Source of the DNA: SVTX01 sp045588675 | Lineage (GTDB): Bacteria; Bacillota; Clostridia; Oscillospirales; CAG-272 | Length of the DNA stretch: 46,207 bases | Assembly (NCBI GenBank): GCA_045588675.1 | Contig: JAZNER010000035.1 | Coordinates: 1-46,207, forward strand | Direction: 5' to 3' | Shown: positions 24,450-32,448 of the stretch, in pieces | Layout of the letters: each line of letters opens with the position of its first letter | How positions within the stretch are numbered: position 1 is the stretch's first letter | Made by a program: the position numbers and the translations under genes | Notes under the pieces: model-generated | Database searches by the model: none | Seen by the model: only the letters and a program-made list of their open reading frames with translations | Told to the model about the DNA's origin: nothing

Positions 24450-24689
24450 GCAGCCGTTATTGTCATAGGTAATACTCTTACTATTAAAACTTGTAAGTCT
24501 ATCGGGATAACTTGTACTATAAACGTAGGTATCCTCGGTAGGTGTTCCGCTGACCGTTCCGGTTGTATAATTATACTTCTGCGCCTTGGTAATTTTTCCT
24601 CCGTAGAAATATTTTTCTTTATTATAGCATAACAGTCTTTTGCTGTCAATAACAGATTATCATTATTATATAAACGCGTGTAAAAAGAA

Positions 24690-24711
24690 GGGTGCCGCCG
24701 AAGCGACACCC
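24690..24711 (-). terminator. terminator after the membrane immunity gene
   Basis: Same hairpin as at 22182-22203, followed on the - strand by TTCTTTTT. It ends the module-3 toxin-immunity transcript. Confidence 0.7.
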
Positions 24712-24759
24712 CGCGTAATGCAAGTCCTTAGTACATAAATAAAGATTTAGCAATGAAAT

Positions 24760-25095
24760 TTATATAACTATGAGCATTAATAATAACATAAGAAAATTAA
24801 CGATCACCAGCAAATAAGACAATCTGCTCTTAAAAGTTTTTTTTGCTTCGTCCCAAACTGGAACTGAAACGTTGTCTGAATCTCTATATATTCTTTTTGA
24901 TAGTTTATATATCAAAGTCACTGTAAAATGAGGGAAGATTCTTCCAACCAGATATATAGTAAAACAAAATAAAGCAAGTCCAATAAGAAGCCAACCGTCG
25001 TTAGTTAACCCAAATTTAGCAATTAACAACACATCAACACTTGTTAATGAAACCAACAAAAATAAATTCGTTATTTCTAATGCTCTCTTTTTCAT
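24760..25095 (-). CDS. putative membrane immunity protein of RHS module 3
   Basis: Encodes 111 residues starting MKKRALEITNLFLLVSL. Its ATG overlaps the stop of the RHS toxin (TAATG), so toxin and partner are translationally coupled. There are three to four hydrophobic helices (about residues 8-27, 33-52, 52-65 and 92-111) with a basic loop between. A membrane-bound immunity protein suggests the cognate toxin acts on the membrane. No family recognised; the assignment comes from position and topology. Confidence 0.55.
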   Translation of the reverse strand: MKKRALEITNLFLLVSLTSVDVLLIAKFGLTNDGWLLIGLALFCFTIYLVGRIFPHFTVTLIYKLSKRIYRDSDNVSVPVWDEAKKTFKSRLSYLLVIVNFLMLLLMLIVI

Positions 25096-26168
25096 TAAAA
25101 CCACCCAATTCCTTTATTTCCCAGAAATTTGATTAATCCTCTCGAGGATGATGTAGCAATATTCGGCAAAAATGTGTACCAAGATGCTCCGAAGGCGTAG
25201 TATGCGGCCATAACTGGGTTTGTATCAATTATTCCCAAATTATAGAAATCATTAAAAGTCATTCCTGTAGATTTGTAGATATGATTGGAGACAAATCGTC
25301 CAACTCCATATCCAATTCCTGCTGCGATTCCTCCAACTACCGCACTTCCTGCAATATTTGCCCAACTCTTATTTTCTAATGCAGAAGTTCCGGCGTTTGA
25401 GGCTGCTCCAATGGCAACAGCACCCCATAAACCTCCAAAACCGGTGGCGAATGCAGCACCTGCCAATCCTCCCATAATTATGGAGCTAATACTCATGCCA
25501 TCAAAGAAGTTCTCGCCACTAAGGACATTTCCAACACCCTGTCCAACGAAACTGGCCGTAGCTCCTAATGCAAATCCGATACCAATCGCTGCAAAAGAAC
25601 CGCCTGTAAGTATCGTTGCACCAATAGCCAAAGTAGCTAACCCAACTCCAATCACTACCCCAAAAATAGTCTTCCAAATGGATTCAGAACTACAACCGCT
25701 GGGATCCGCATAATTTACAGGATCGTTAAGGCAATATGCGTAAAGATTAAGTCCGTTTACAGACTCAGGATCAAGATAAGCGGTGTTATCAGGCGAAATA
25801 AATCTACGCCACTGAGGATTATAGTATCTTGCATTAAGATAATAAAGCCCGGTATCTTCGTCATAGTAATAGCTTCTGTAACGAATGGGGTTGCTGTCCG
25901 CCAGGTCATTGTTGGTAGTATAACCACAAGTGCAGTTGCCATAAGCATCGTACGTATATTTTACCACAGTATTACCCGAATTGTCAAGTATATTTATAAC
26001 ATCTCCGCGAGGATTTTTATCATAGTAATATGTTCCTGTTCCGCTGGAATTAGTAAATATAACACCTACTATTTCAGATTCTTCGTAAATGAAAACAAAT
26101 TTCTTGCTAATGGTTGTTCCATCATTATACCTCAATGTACGAGTATCACTGAGAAGTCTTCCGTGCAA
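25095..26168 (-). CDS. 5'-truncated RHS protein with hydrophobic C-terminal toxin
   Basis: The frame begins at a junction near 26180 with sequence downstream of the nuclease-like gene; 26168 is a TTG without a ribosome binding site. The core (EESEIVGVIFTNSSGTGTYY to DPVNYADPSG) matches module 2. The tip is about 190 residues: glycine/alanine-rich hydrophobic segments (VVIGVGLATLAIGATILTGG, IAGSAVVGGIAAGIGYGVG), then NHIYKSTGMTFNDFYNLGII and a final GLIKFLGNKGIGWF. No catalytic motif is visible, and the coupled membrane protein suggests a membrane-active toxin. Confidence 0.65.
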   Translation of the reverse strand: MHGRLLSDTRTLRYNDGTTISKKFVFIYEESEIVGVIFTNSSGTGTYYYDKNPRGDVINILDNSGNTVVKYTYDAYGNCTCGYTTNNDLADSNPIRYRSYYYDEDTGLYYLNARYYNPQWRRFISPDNTAYLDPESVNGLNLYAYCLNDPVNYADPSGCSSESIWKTIFGVVIGVGLATLAIGATILTGGSFAAIGIGFALGATASFVGQGVGNVLSGENFFDGMSISSIIMGGLAGAAFATGFGGLWGAVAIGAASNAGTSALENKSWANIAGSAVVGGIAAGIGYGVGRFVSNHIYKSTGMTFNDFYNLGIIDTNPVMAAYYAFGASWYTFLPNIATSSSRGLIKFLGNKGIGWF

Positions 26169-26180
26169 ATCATATTCATA
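25702..26180 (-). repeat. RHS core repeat, copy in module 3
   Basis: 479 bp nearly identical to 23752-24230. It ends abruptly at 26180, where RHS sequence (YEYDLHGRLL) meets the segment repeated at 21460. Confidence 0.85.
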
Positions 26181-26183
26181 GTG

Positions 26184-26580
26184 TGCCTGTTTATTTTGAA
26201 CTTTTGAATATCAGTTTTCTTCTTTTTTGGATTTTTTATATGCAATCGCCCGACCGATTTTGCCGTCTGTCTGTAAAAGACCGATATGACAAAGAGTTTT
26301 TACTATTGAATAGGCATTAATTCCGTGAATTTTTGATGCTCTTGAATATTCTTTAACAGTAAAGGGCTCGGGCAAAGCTTTTGGAATAAAGAGCTGATAA
26401 TCCTCTTTGCTTTTAAATACATATGCCTGCAAAAGAGATATTGGAATTAACTCGTATTTTCTGTATTTTGGACGGCCGCGAGAGCTTTTTGCAATATTTT
26501 TCTTGTACTGCTCGGCTTCCATCATAAGTATAATCAGAGAGAAACGGGGGGAAGATATAAAGTCACGAAAATAATAAAGC
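26184..26580. repeat. direct repeat flanking the RHS array, right copy
   Basis: Matches 21460-21856. Here it is the intact 3' end of the nuclease-like gene. Both copies abut RHS sequence: this one at its left edge, the other at its right edge. Confidence 0.75.
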
Positions 26581-27104
26581 TCGGGAGCAATATCGGTAAA
26601 TTTTCCTTTTATGGGTGATTTTTTCCTGTTTTCGATATTTCCGCTTTTTTCGTTAATGTAGCTTATCCATTTTGTTTCGGCAATGGGGTGAATTACAGCT
26701 ATATTATATGTAGTGTTGTCGAGTATCCATTGGATCTTATCGCGGAGAGGCGCGAATGAGCCTGTCTGAATTTCATAAATTATATTACCGTCAAGAATAT
26801 CGGCGACGAAGCGGCGGCTTTTTGCGCTTTTACCACTGTTATCTTCTTCAACCTGAGCTTTTTTAATACATCCCGCACTGCCGTCGATTTTGATTTCGTG
26901 CTTGTTGACATCGGGACAAATAAAGCGCTTGATTGCGGCGTGCATTTGTTTTTCGGCAAGCGTGCCAATGCCGTCGTAGGCTTCATTTTCATTTATTTGG
27001 CAAGCCTCGCTCATAACATCAATTACAATTTTTCTAAAGCGCAGACTGTCAGCTTTTGATATATTAAAAATATTAAAAACAGAAAAAAATTCTTTCTCTT
27101 GCAT
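26211..27104 (-). CDS. nuclease-like protein with C-terminal winged helix
   Basis: Encodes 297 residues from MQEKEFFSVFNIFNISKADS. I chose this ATG because GGAGG is upstream and it lies just below a promoter. The middle (VADILDGNIIYEIQTGSFAP, LRDKIQWIL) has the D...ExQ...K layout of PD-(D/E)xK restriction-like folds. It is followed by AVIHPIAETKWISYI and a C-terminal winged-helix-like part (FTVKEYSRASKIHGINAYSI). I recognise this as a conserved Firmicutes family but know no function. Its 3' third is duplicated at 21487-21846, fused to RHS. Confidence 0.5.
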   Translation of the reverse strand: MQEKEFFSVFNIFNISKADSLRFRKIVIDVMSEACQINENEAYDGIGTLAEKQMHAAIKRFICPDVNKHEIKIDGSAGCIKKAQVEEDNSGKSAKSRRFVADILDGNIIYEIQTGSFAPLRDKIQWILDNTTYNIAVIHPIAETKWISYINEKSGNIENRKKSPIKGKFTDIAPELYYFRDFISSPRFSLIILMMEAEQYKKNIAKSSRGRPKYRKYELIPISLLQAYVFKSKEDYQLFIPKALPEPFTVKEYSRASKIHGINAYSIVKTLCHIGLLQTDGKIGRAIAYKKSKKEEN

Positions 27105-27165
27105 AAAAAGGAAGACCTCCGAGTTTTCTTTGCGCGGTATGTTTATTTTCTTTTTGATAATACTA

Positions 27166-27193
27166 ATTTTATCATAAATTTGCAATTTGTCAA
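27166..27193 (-). promoter_or_regulatory. promoter of the nuclease-like gene
   Basis: On the - strand TTGACA (27193-27188), a 16-nt spacer and TAAAAT (27171-27166), about 60 nt upstream of the ATG. Confidence 0.6.
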
Positions 27194-27304
27194 CTCCCAA
27201 GACGATATTTGTTAGACATTAAATTTGAACTCGTCAGGCAAAATAATAGTGCGGCGCGAGGCGACGCAATTTAATCAAGTTCATTAAAAGGAAGCATAGA
27301 CAAG

Positions 27305-28357
27305 ATGAAAATCAGAGTTAATAGTGCCAAAAACCGCATATTGAGCCTTACCTTGTGTGCGGTACTGGTAATTTGTATGTGTGTCGGTTTGTTTGCCATT
27401 TCGGGCAGTGCCGCAACAATAAATAAATATGAAACCTTAAAGCTAATCCCTGGCGGAGTACCATTTGGAGTTAAATTCAATACAAACGGTGTTGTGATTA
27501 TTGGTTTTTGTGACATTGAAGAGGTGCAGAAGAGCCAAAACCCAGCATACGCCGCAGGACTTCGACCCAAAGATATAATAACTAAAATTGACGGACAGGC
27601 TCTTGGTAGTGCAGAGCAGCTGACACAGGCAATAGAAGCCTCGGGTGGACGGCAAATCAGTCTGACATATAGCCGTCACGGACAAGAGAAGGTCACGACG
27701 CTTACACCAATTTTTTCAAAGAGTGAGAACAAGTACAAGACAGGAATTTGGGTGAGAGATAGCGGTGCCGGAATAGGAACAGTGACATATATTGAGCCAC
27801 AAACTCTGCGTTTTGGCGGATTAGGTCACGGCATTTGTGACGGCGAAACAGGTGAACTGATACCAATGAGCCGAGGCGTTGTAATGGATGTAAATATCAG
27901 CGCAGTCAAAAAGGGGATTGCCGGAGTTCCCGGCGAAATCAAAGGCTACTTTGGAACAGACAAGCAGGGTTCGCTAAGCCAGAATACCGACTGTGGAGTT
28001 TACGGAACTTTTTCTAAAATTCCAAAGAATGTTGGAAAGCCTATGTCGGTTGCAACAAAAGAAGAAACTCGGTGCGGGGAAGCAAGTATATTTTGCACTC
28101 TTGCAAACGGCGACAGAGAAGAATACAAAATAGAGATTACCTCAATCAACAAGGATGCAAAGGGGTCTAAATGCTTTGTAATTCATATTACCGATAAAGC
28201 CTTGATTGAAAAAACAGGCGGTATCGTGCAGGGAATGAGCGGCTCTCCAATCATTCAGGACGGAAAGCTTGTAGGAGCGGTTACTCATGTAATGGTCAAC
28301 GACCCGACGACAGGGTATGGAATTTTTATTGAGAATATGTTAGAGGCTATGGCGTAA
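27305..28357 (+). CDS. spoIVB: SpoIVB serine peptidase (S55), sporulation signal
   Basis: A 350-residue protein. SpoIVB is secreted from the forespore and triggers processing of pro-sigma-K by SpoIVFB in the mother cell. Seen here: N-terminal membrane anchor about residues 11-36; PDZ domain about 45-135 (AYAAGLRPKDIITKIDGQAL); S55 peptidase domain with the catalytic-type His at 175 (GGLGHGICDGETGELIPM) and Ser at 314 (GMSGSPIIQDGKLVGAVTHV). It is shorter than the B. subtilis enzyme (about 425), mainly before the PDZ. AAGGAAG precedes the ATG. It is not next to spo0A in this window. The terminator at 28361-28389 follows. Confidence 0.92.
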   Translation: MKIRVNSAKNRILSLTLCAVLVICMCVGLFAISGSAATINKYETLKLIPGGVPFGVKFNTNGVVIIGFCDIEEVQKSQNPAYAAGLRPKDIITKIDGQALGSAEQLTQAIEASGGRQISLTYSRHGQEKVTTLTPIFSKSENKYKTGIWVRDSGAGIGTVTYIEPQTLRFGGLGHGICDGETGELIPMSRGVVMDVNISAVKKGIAGVPGEIKGYFGTDKQGSLSQNTDCGVYGTFSKIPKNVGKPMSVATKEETRCGEASIFCTLANGDREEYKIEITSINKDAKGSKCFVIHITDKALIEKTGGIVQGMSGSPIIQDGKLVGAVTHVMVNDPTTGYGIFIENMLEAMA

Positions 28358-28360
28358 TTT

Positions 28361-28389
28361 AAAAGAGGCTGAAAATTCAGCCTCTTTTT
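28361..28389 (+). terminator. terminator of spoIVB
   Basis: AAAAGAGGCTGAA, short loop, TTCAGCCTCTTTTTT with a T run, directly after the stop; it can also serve the converging AEC gene. Confidence 0.9.
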
Positions 28390-28410
28390 TAACAAAAACA
28401 ATAAAATATT

Positions 28411-29349
28411 TTATTTCAATATTGAAACAAGGTAGAATATCAGAGGAATGGTTACACAGGACAATAAATGCGACACGAGTGCCATTCCCGACGCGATCGT
28501 TGTATCCTTGCCATAAGCCTTAGGAATGACAATCGTATTCAGACCCAACGGCATAGCAAGCGAGCAGAGCGCGCACATAAAGAGTGTGTGATTTATCGGT
28601 ATCAGTATTGACATCACTATAAACAGTAAAGGATAGACGATCAATCTGAGGACCGAAACTATATATATGCTTTTTTGTTTTAAAAGATTGAGCAGCTTGC
28701 TTCTGGCAACAGTCATTCCCGTTAAAAGCATTGCGACAGGTGACATACAGCTCCCAAGTGACGATAAAAGATTATCTACGAAGCTTGGAACTTGAATATT
28801 AGTAAGCCCGATTATAATTCCAATAATCATTGAGATGAACATTGGGTTGACAAATGCTTTGAGCGTTTGCTTGACAGAGCGTGTTTTTGATTGGTCATTT
28901 GTCAGCAGCACGGGCACTCCCCATATATAAATAACGATCCACAGTACAAGGGAAAAAAGCAAATACTCCAAAAAAATCTCAGGGAAAAGAGAGCTTACTA
29001 TTGCGTTTCCCATAAATCCGAAATTTGAAAAACACAATCCGTACAAATATATATTCTGAATGTATTTATCCTTAGCGCAAAAGCGCACGCAAAGCATTGA
29101 AAGCGGAATAACGATAAGCTCGATTATAAGGCTTGCAAGTAATACATCTTTGGCTGTAGAAAGCTTTTCGAGAGTAAAATGCTGGACAAAGGTTCCCATT
29201 ACCAAAGCAGGTATAAATATGTAATTTTCGAGCTTTGAAAGAACGCTCTCCGTGTTATCGGGAACGAGCTTTAACTTCGCCAGAACATATCCTACTATAA
29301 TCAGGATAAACAAAAAAGCCATCTGATTAAGTATTGCAGAAAAAATCAT
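28411..29349 (-). CDS. AEC (auxin efflux carrier) family transporter
   Basis: A 312-residue protein with about ten transmembrane helices in two halves separated by a basic loop (TNDQSKTRSVKQTLK). It starts MIFSAILNQMAFLFILIIVG, followed by GYVLAKLKLVPDNTESVLSK, the typical AEC beginning. LTGMTVARSKLL and AMPLGLNTIVIPKAYG are characteristic of the second half. Family members export or import small organic acids or amino-acid-like anions; the substrate here is unknown. It starts 13 nt after the phosphodiesterase gene and is the last gene of an rpiR-led cluster. Confidence 0.85.
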   Translation of the reverse strand: MIFSAILNQMAFLFILIIVGYVLAKLKLVPDNTESVLSKLENYIFIPALVMGTFVQHFTLEKLSTAKDVLLASLIIELIVIPLSMLCVRFCAKDKYIQNIYLYGLCFSNFGFMGNAIVSSLFPEIFLEYLLFSLVLWIVIYIWGVPVLLTNDQSKTRSVKQTLKAFVNPMFISMIIGIIIGLTNIQVPSFVDNLLSSLGSCMSPVAMLLTGMTVARSKLLNLLKQKSIYIVSVLRLIVYPLLFIVMSILIPINHTLFMCALCSLAMPLGLNTIVIPKAYGKDTTIASGMALVSHLLSCVTIPLIFYLVSILK

Positions 29350-29362
29350 ATGTTATGCCTCG

Positions 29363-30139
29363 TCAGACGATAGATCTGCCTTCCCATTGACGGCAAGCAG
29401 GAACTCCCATTATTTTGGCAATAGTAGGCGCTATATTTAAAATGCTTCCGCCGTCAAATTGCTTACCCGCTTCAAAGTGCTTTCCTATATAGAAGTTTGG
29501 AATTAAGGTATCCTCATCCATATCTGTTCCGTGACCGCGGTCGTGTCCGCCGTGATCGGCAGTGACGATAATTGTGTATTCGTCTGAGCATTCATCAATC
29601 ACCATATGAACATTATCAATAGCAGAGCTTATTCTGCGCAGATACTCATCGGTCATCCAACCGCTGTCGTGACCGCCCTTTTCGTCTGTTTCAACCATAT
29701 ACAAAAAGACGAAATCAGGCTTGCTTTGCTTTATTCTTTCAAGAGCGCGCAAGGTCAGGCACTTGTCGCTATTATCATTTGTATATGCCTGAATATACTC
29801 TGCATACTTCAACGACTTCGGTCTTGATATATCTCTCAGATTTTCCCAGCCGTAAAACATAGCGTTTACAGAGCCTGCATTAACGAGCTGCTCAAACAAT
29901 CCGCTTATCGGGGGATCCATAGGCACATAGGTGTTTGTAAGAGTTCCGTGCTTTTGAGGGGTAACGCTATGGAAAAGCGACATATGACAGGGAAGTGTTT
30001 TGCTGGGGACAACGGTTCTGGCATTGAGAGTATAATATGCTTTTTCCCTCAACACATCTACATATTTATTGCCACACGCAAGCAACCCATCGGGGCGCAT
30101 TCCGTCTATTGTGATTAAAATAACTTTGGTTCCATTCAT
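29363..30139 (-). CDS. alkaline-phosphatase-superfamily phosphodiesterase
   Basis: Encodes 258 residues from MNGTKVILITIDGMRPDG; GGAG sits 7 nt upstream of this ATG. Type I phosphodiesterase/nucleotide pyrophosphatase features: metal-binding D in TIDGMRPDG, nucleophile T in PSKTLPCHMSLFHSVTPQKH, VETDEKGGHDSG, and ADHGGHDRGHGTDMDEDTL carrying the last metal ligands. No signal peptide, so it is cytosolic. It is encoded between an RpiR regulator and an AEC transporter, which suggests turnover of a phosphorylated organic compound. The substrate is not deducible. Confidence 0.85.
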   Translation of the reverse strand: MNGTKVILITIDGMRPDGLLACGNKYVDVLREKAYYTLNARTVVPSKTLPCHMSLFHSVTPQKHGTLTNTYVPMDPPISGLFEQLVNAGSVNAMFYGWENLRDISRPKSLKYAEYIQAYTNDNSDKCLTLRALERIKQSKPDFVFLYMVETDEKGGHDSGWMTDEYLRRISSAIDNVHMVIDECSDEYTIIVTADHGGHDRGHGTDMDEDTLIPNFYIGKHFEAGKQFDGGSILNIAPTIAKIMGVPACRQWEGRSIV

Positions 30140-30154
30140 AATAATCTCCATTCC

Positions 30155-30171
30155 GCCGCCTTTGCGGCGGC
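30155..30171 (-). promoter_or_regulatory. GC-rich hairpin at the phosphodiesterase ribosome binding site
   Basis: GCCGCC, loop of 5, GGCGGC directly before the GGAATGGAG region; it could limit ribosome access. A further 10-bp hairpin (GAATTTTGCC, loop, GGCAAAATTC) lies at 30187-30210, and CGTGAA/TTCACG repeats flank 30214-30256, so the 128-nt gap after rpiR is highly structured. Confidence 0.4.
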
Positions 30172-30267
30172 ACAAATAAAATTGATGAATTTTGCCGAAG
30201 GGCAAAATTCGCGCGTGAAGCAGTTAATTTACCTATAAGTTGGAAGTAACTTTCACGCTGTTTCTCC

Positions 30268-31107
30268 TTAATAACGAATATTTGTAAGCGCTTTGTTTCG
30301 TGTTGTCATAAATTCTGAAAGCGCATTGAATTTCTTTTTTGCTATCGCCATCATAAGCGAGTCAACGATGCACATATGCGCAATACTTGCCGACACGGCT
30401 TCAACGGGGTAATTGATTGCATCTGCAAAGGCAATGATGGCGTGGTCGCTTTCCTTTGCCAAAAGACTGTTTGAATAGCTGCTTATCGCAACGGTGGTTG
30501 CCTTTTTCTCTTTAGCCTGTCGCATAGCATCGACGGTTGCCTTCGTCTGTCCGCTATGGGAAATAAAAATTGCCAAATCATTTTCGGTTAAATTTGCAGT
30601 AGTAACATTCATAAATAATATGTCAGAGCAATATGAGCAAGAAATTCCCAATTGAGAAAATCTGTAATGTGCATCAGTTGCAATGACCGACGAAGTACCA
30701 ACTCCGAAAAAGACAACGCGATTTGCTGCCATTATCTTTTCAATAATTCGCTCAATCTCTTGGAAGTCTATCATTTTCAATGTGTTTCTGAGAGTGTTCT
30801 CTCCAAACTGAAATGTCTTGGAAACAATGTCCGATATGCTATCATCCGCGGAAATTGGCAGAGTTTGCGGCAACTTATCTTCACCTTTAGTAAACTCCTC
30901 AATCAAAGCACTTTTTAATTCTGACAACCCGTCAACGCCTGTTTTTTTGCAAAAACGAATTACAGCAGAGGGCGCAACAGAAGCCTCTGTCGCTATTTCC
31001 TTGACCGATTTTTTTGTAATTGCAATAGGGTCGCTCAAAATGATGTTTGCTACTCTTTTCTCGGAATCTGTAAAGGTTTCGTATATGCTTTTAATAAATA
31101 GTGTCAC
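30268..31107 (-). CDS. RpiR/MurR-family transcriptional regulator
   Basis: 279 residues. The GTG at 31107 follows AGGTGG by 5 nt and is preferred over an in-frame GTG at 31116, which lies too close. The N-terminal HTH_6 domain (ETFTDSEKRVANIILSDP, VKEIATEASVAPSAVIRFCK) is followed by a SIS sugar-phosphate-binding domain (VVFFGVGTSSVIATDAHYRF, IFISHSGQTKATVDAMRQAK). Such regulators respond to phosphosugars. Two tandem palindromes overlap the start region of its own perfect promoter, so it is probably autoregulated and controls the downstream phosphodiesterase and transporter genes. Confidence 0.88.
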   Translation of the reverse strand: MTLFIKSIYETFTDSEKRVANIILSDPIAITKKSVKEIATEASVAPSAVIRFCKKTGVDGLSELKSALIEEFTKGEDKLPQTLPISADDSISDIVSKTFQFGENTLRNTLKMIDFQEIERIIEKIMAANRVVFFGVGTSSVIATDAHYRFSQLGISCSYCSDILFMNVTTANLTENDLAIFISHSGQTKATVDAMRQAKEKKATTVAISSYSNSLLAKESDHAIIAFADAINYPVEAVSASIAHMCIVDSLMMAIAKKKFNALSEFMTTRNKALTNIRY

Positions 31108-31117
31108 AATATCCACC

Positions 31118-31138
31118 TTTTAGAATTATTTTCTAAAA
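31118..31138. promoter_or_regulatory. RpiR operator 1
   Basis: TTTTAGAA, 5 nt, TTCTAAAA: a perfect palindrome just upstream of the rpiR ribosome binding site, downstream of the promoter. Confidence 0.65.
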
Positions 31139-31149
31139 TTTTTTACAAT

Positions 31150-31167
31150 TTTTAGAATTTAATTCTA
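31150..31167. promoter_or_regulatory. RpiR operator 2
   Basis: TTTTAGAA, 5 nt, TTCTA: a second copy 32 bp (about three helical turns) from the first, covering the predicted transcription start. Confidence 0.6.
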
Positions 31168-31195
31168 TTATATCTCTCAGCGAACAGTTTGTCAA
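31167..31195 (-). promoter_or_regulatory. perfect promoter of the rpiR cluster
   Basis: On the - strand TTGACA (31195-31190), a 17-nt spacer and TATAAT (31172-31167); the operators lie directly downstream. Confidence 0.85.
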
Positions 31196-31277
31196 GTCTT
31201 TTTTATAAATAAAAAACAAAAATATCATTATTTTTAAAGTCAAAATCAAAGGGGCGGTTTATTATTGATTGCATTAA

Positions 31278-31307
31278 AAAAGAGATTGAAAAACTCCAAT
31301 CTCTTTT
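31278..31307 (-). terminator. terminator of the coiled-coil protein gene
   Basis: AAAAGAGATTG, loop, CAATCTCTTTT form an 11-bp stem with flanking A/T runs downstream of the gene ending at 31355. Confidence 0.8.
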
Positions 31308-31354
31308 AAAAATAATATTCTTTTGTAAGGGAATTAAAACAATTCGGATAACGG

Positions 31355-31804
31355 TTATTGCTTTGCATCCTCTGCGGCTTGCTTCGCCTTTTCATATTCG
31401 GCATCTGCCTCTGCGCGAGCCTCGTTAAACATATCCATAACAAGCTTTTCTTCTTCGTCTTTTTGTGCTCGCTTAGCTTTTCTTTCGGCTTCCTTCTCGG
31501 CTTCCTTAGCATCCTTTTTCGCTTTTTCCTCAGCCTTGAGGCTTGCGATTGCCTGATTGATAGCGTCAAGCTTTTCAAGAATGTCGGAAATTTCCTTGGT
31601 CACTGTCTGTGGGTCGGTGCCGTCAAGCTTTTTAAGCTTAGCATATGTAAGCTTGCCGAGATTTTTGTACTCGGTATCGCGCTCTGCTTCCTTGTTTGCA
31701 ATTTTTATTTTAAGGGCCGCTAAGTCGGTTAAATCTCTTGTTTTATTTACTGTTTTATCTGCAAATTTACCAAATTCCGCTTTAAAGGTTTCCCATTTTG
31801 ACAT
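31355..31804 (-). CDS. lysine/alanine-rich coiled-coil protein
   Basis: A 149-residue soluble protein starting MSKWETFKAEFGKFADKT. Residues 20-60 are helical (LAALKIKIANKEAERDTEYK); most of 70-149 is one charged coiled coil (KDAKEAEKEAERKAKRAQKD). The start region resembles short clostridial proteins with a zinc-ribbon elsewhere, but no cysteines are present. GGAGG precedes the ATG and the gene is monocistronic. Function unknown; a scaffolding or envelope-associated role is possible. Confidence 0.65.
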   Translation of the reverse strand: MSKWETFKAEFGKFADKTVNKTRDLTDLAALKIKIANKEAERDTEYKNLGKLTYAKLKKLDGTDPQTVTKEISDILEKLDAINQAIASLKAEEKAKKDAKEAEKEAERKAKRAQKDEEEKLVMDMFNEARAEADAEYEKAKQAAEDAKQ

Positions 31805-31991
31805 TTAATATTGACCTCCAAGTATTTTCTTATAGATTTATTATATAATGCTTTTATTTTCTTGTCAAGCGATTTTCATAATTTTACAAATTATTATTTT
31901 TACTTTATTTGAGTAATTTTGACTTTTTGAGAGAAGATAATAAAAAGTAAATTTTCAAATTGAACGCATCAATGCGGATGAAAGGGTTTAT

Positions 31992-32444
31992 ATGAATATT
32001 GAAAAAAAGAATTACAAAAGATATGCCGACGCGCACGCTCCGTCGTCACCGCTTATTAAGGATTGCGCGTGGGCGTTTGTTATTGGCGGAATTATCTGCA
32101 CTCTTGGCCAGCTTTTGCTCTTTTTATATAAAGATGTGGCGAAGATGCCTCAAAAGGATGCGGGTACGCTTTCTTCGGTCAGCCTGATTTTTTTAGCTGC
32201 GCTGCTTAGCGGCTTGGGACTTTTTGAGAAGCTTGCAAAGCACGCGGGCGGCGGTACGCTCGTTCCCATCACAGGCTTTGCAAACTCGGTGGTTTCCCCC
32301 GCAATTGACAGTAAATCTGAGGGCTTGGTGCTTGGAGTTGGCGCTAAAATATTTATTGTAGCAGGACCTGTTTTGCTCTACGGAACCTTGGCGGGAGCGG
32401 TCTGGGGCGTGATTTATTATATTATCGGGCTCTTTAATAAATAG
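31992..32444 (+). CDS. spoVAC: stage V sporulation protein AC
   Basis: A 150-residue membrane protein matching SpoVAC along its length: DCAWAFVIGGIICTLGQLLL, then FEKLAKHAGGGTLVPITGFA, NSVVSPAIDSKSEGLVLGVG and a terminal helix pair. SpoVAC is part of the channel that moves dipicolinic acid into the forespore and out at germination. spoVAC normally sits beside spoVAD and spoVAE(B); neither is adjacent here. AAAGGG precedes the ATG. It ends in TAG, one of few in the window, at the family's usual length. Confidence 0.9.
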   Translation: MNIEKKNYKRYADAHAPSSPLIKDCAWAFVIGGIICTLGQLLLFLYKDVAKMPQKDAGTLSSVSLIFLAALLSGLGLFEKLAKHAGGGTLVPITGFANSVVSPAIDSKSEGLVLGVGAKIFIVAGPVLLYGTLAGAVWGVIYYIIGLFNK

Positions 32445-32448
32445 TTTT

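Noticed and set aside
26168..26213. Readthrough of the nuclease-like gene's TGA into RHS module 3
   Set aside because: The two frames are in phase across the TGA, but this follows from the recombination junction and nothing indicates stop recoding there.
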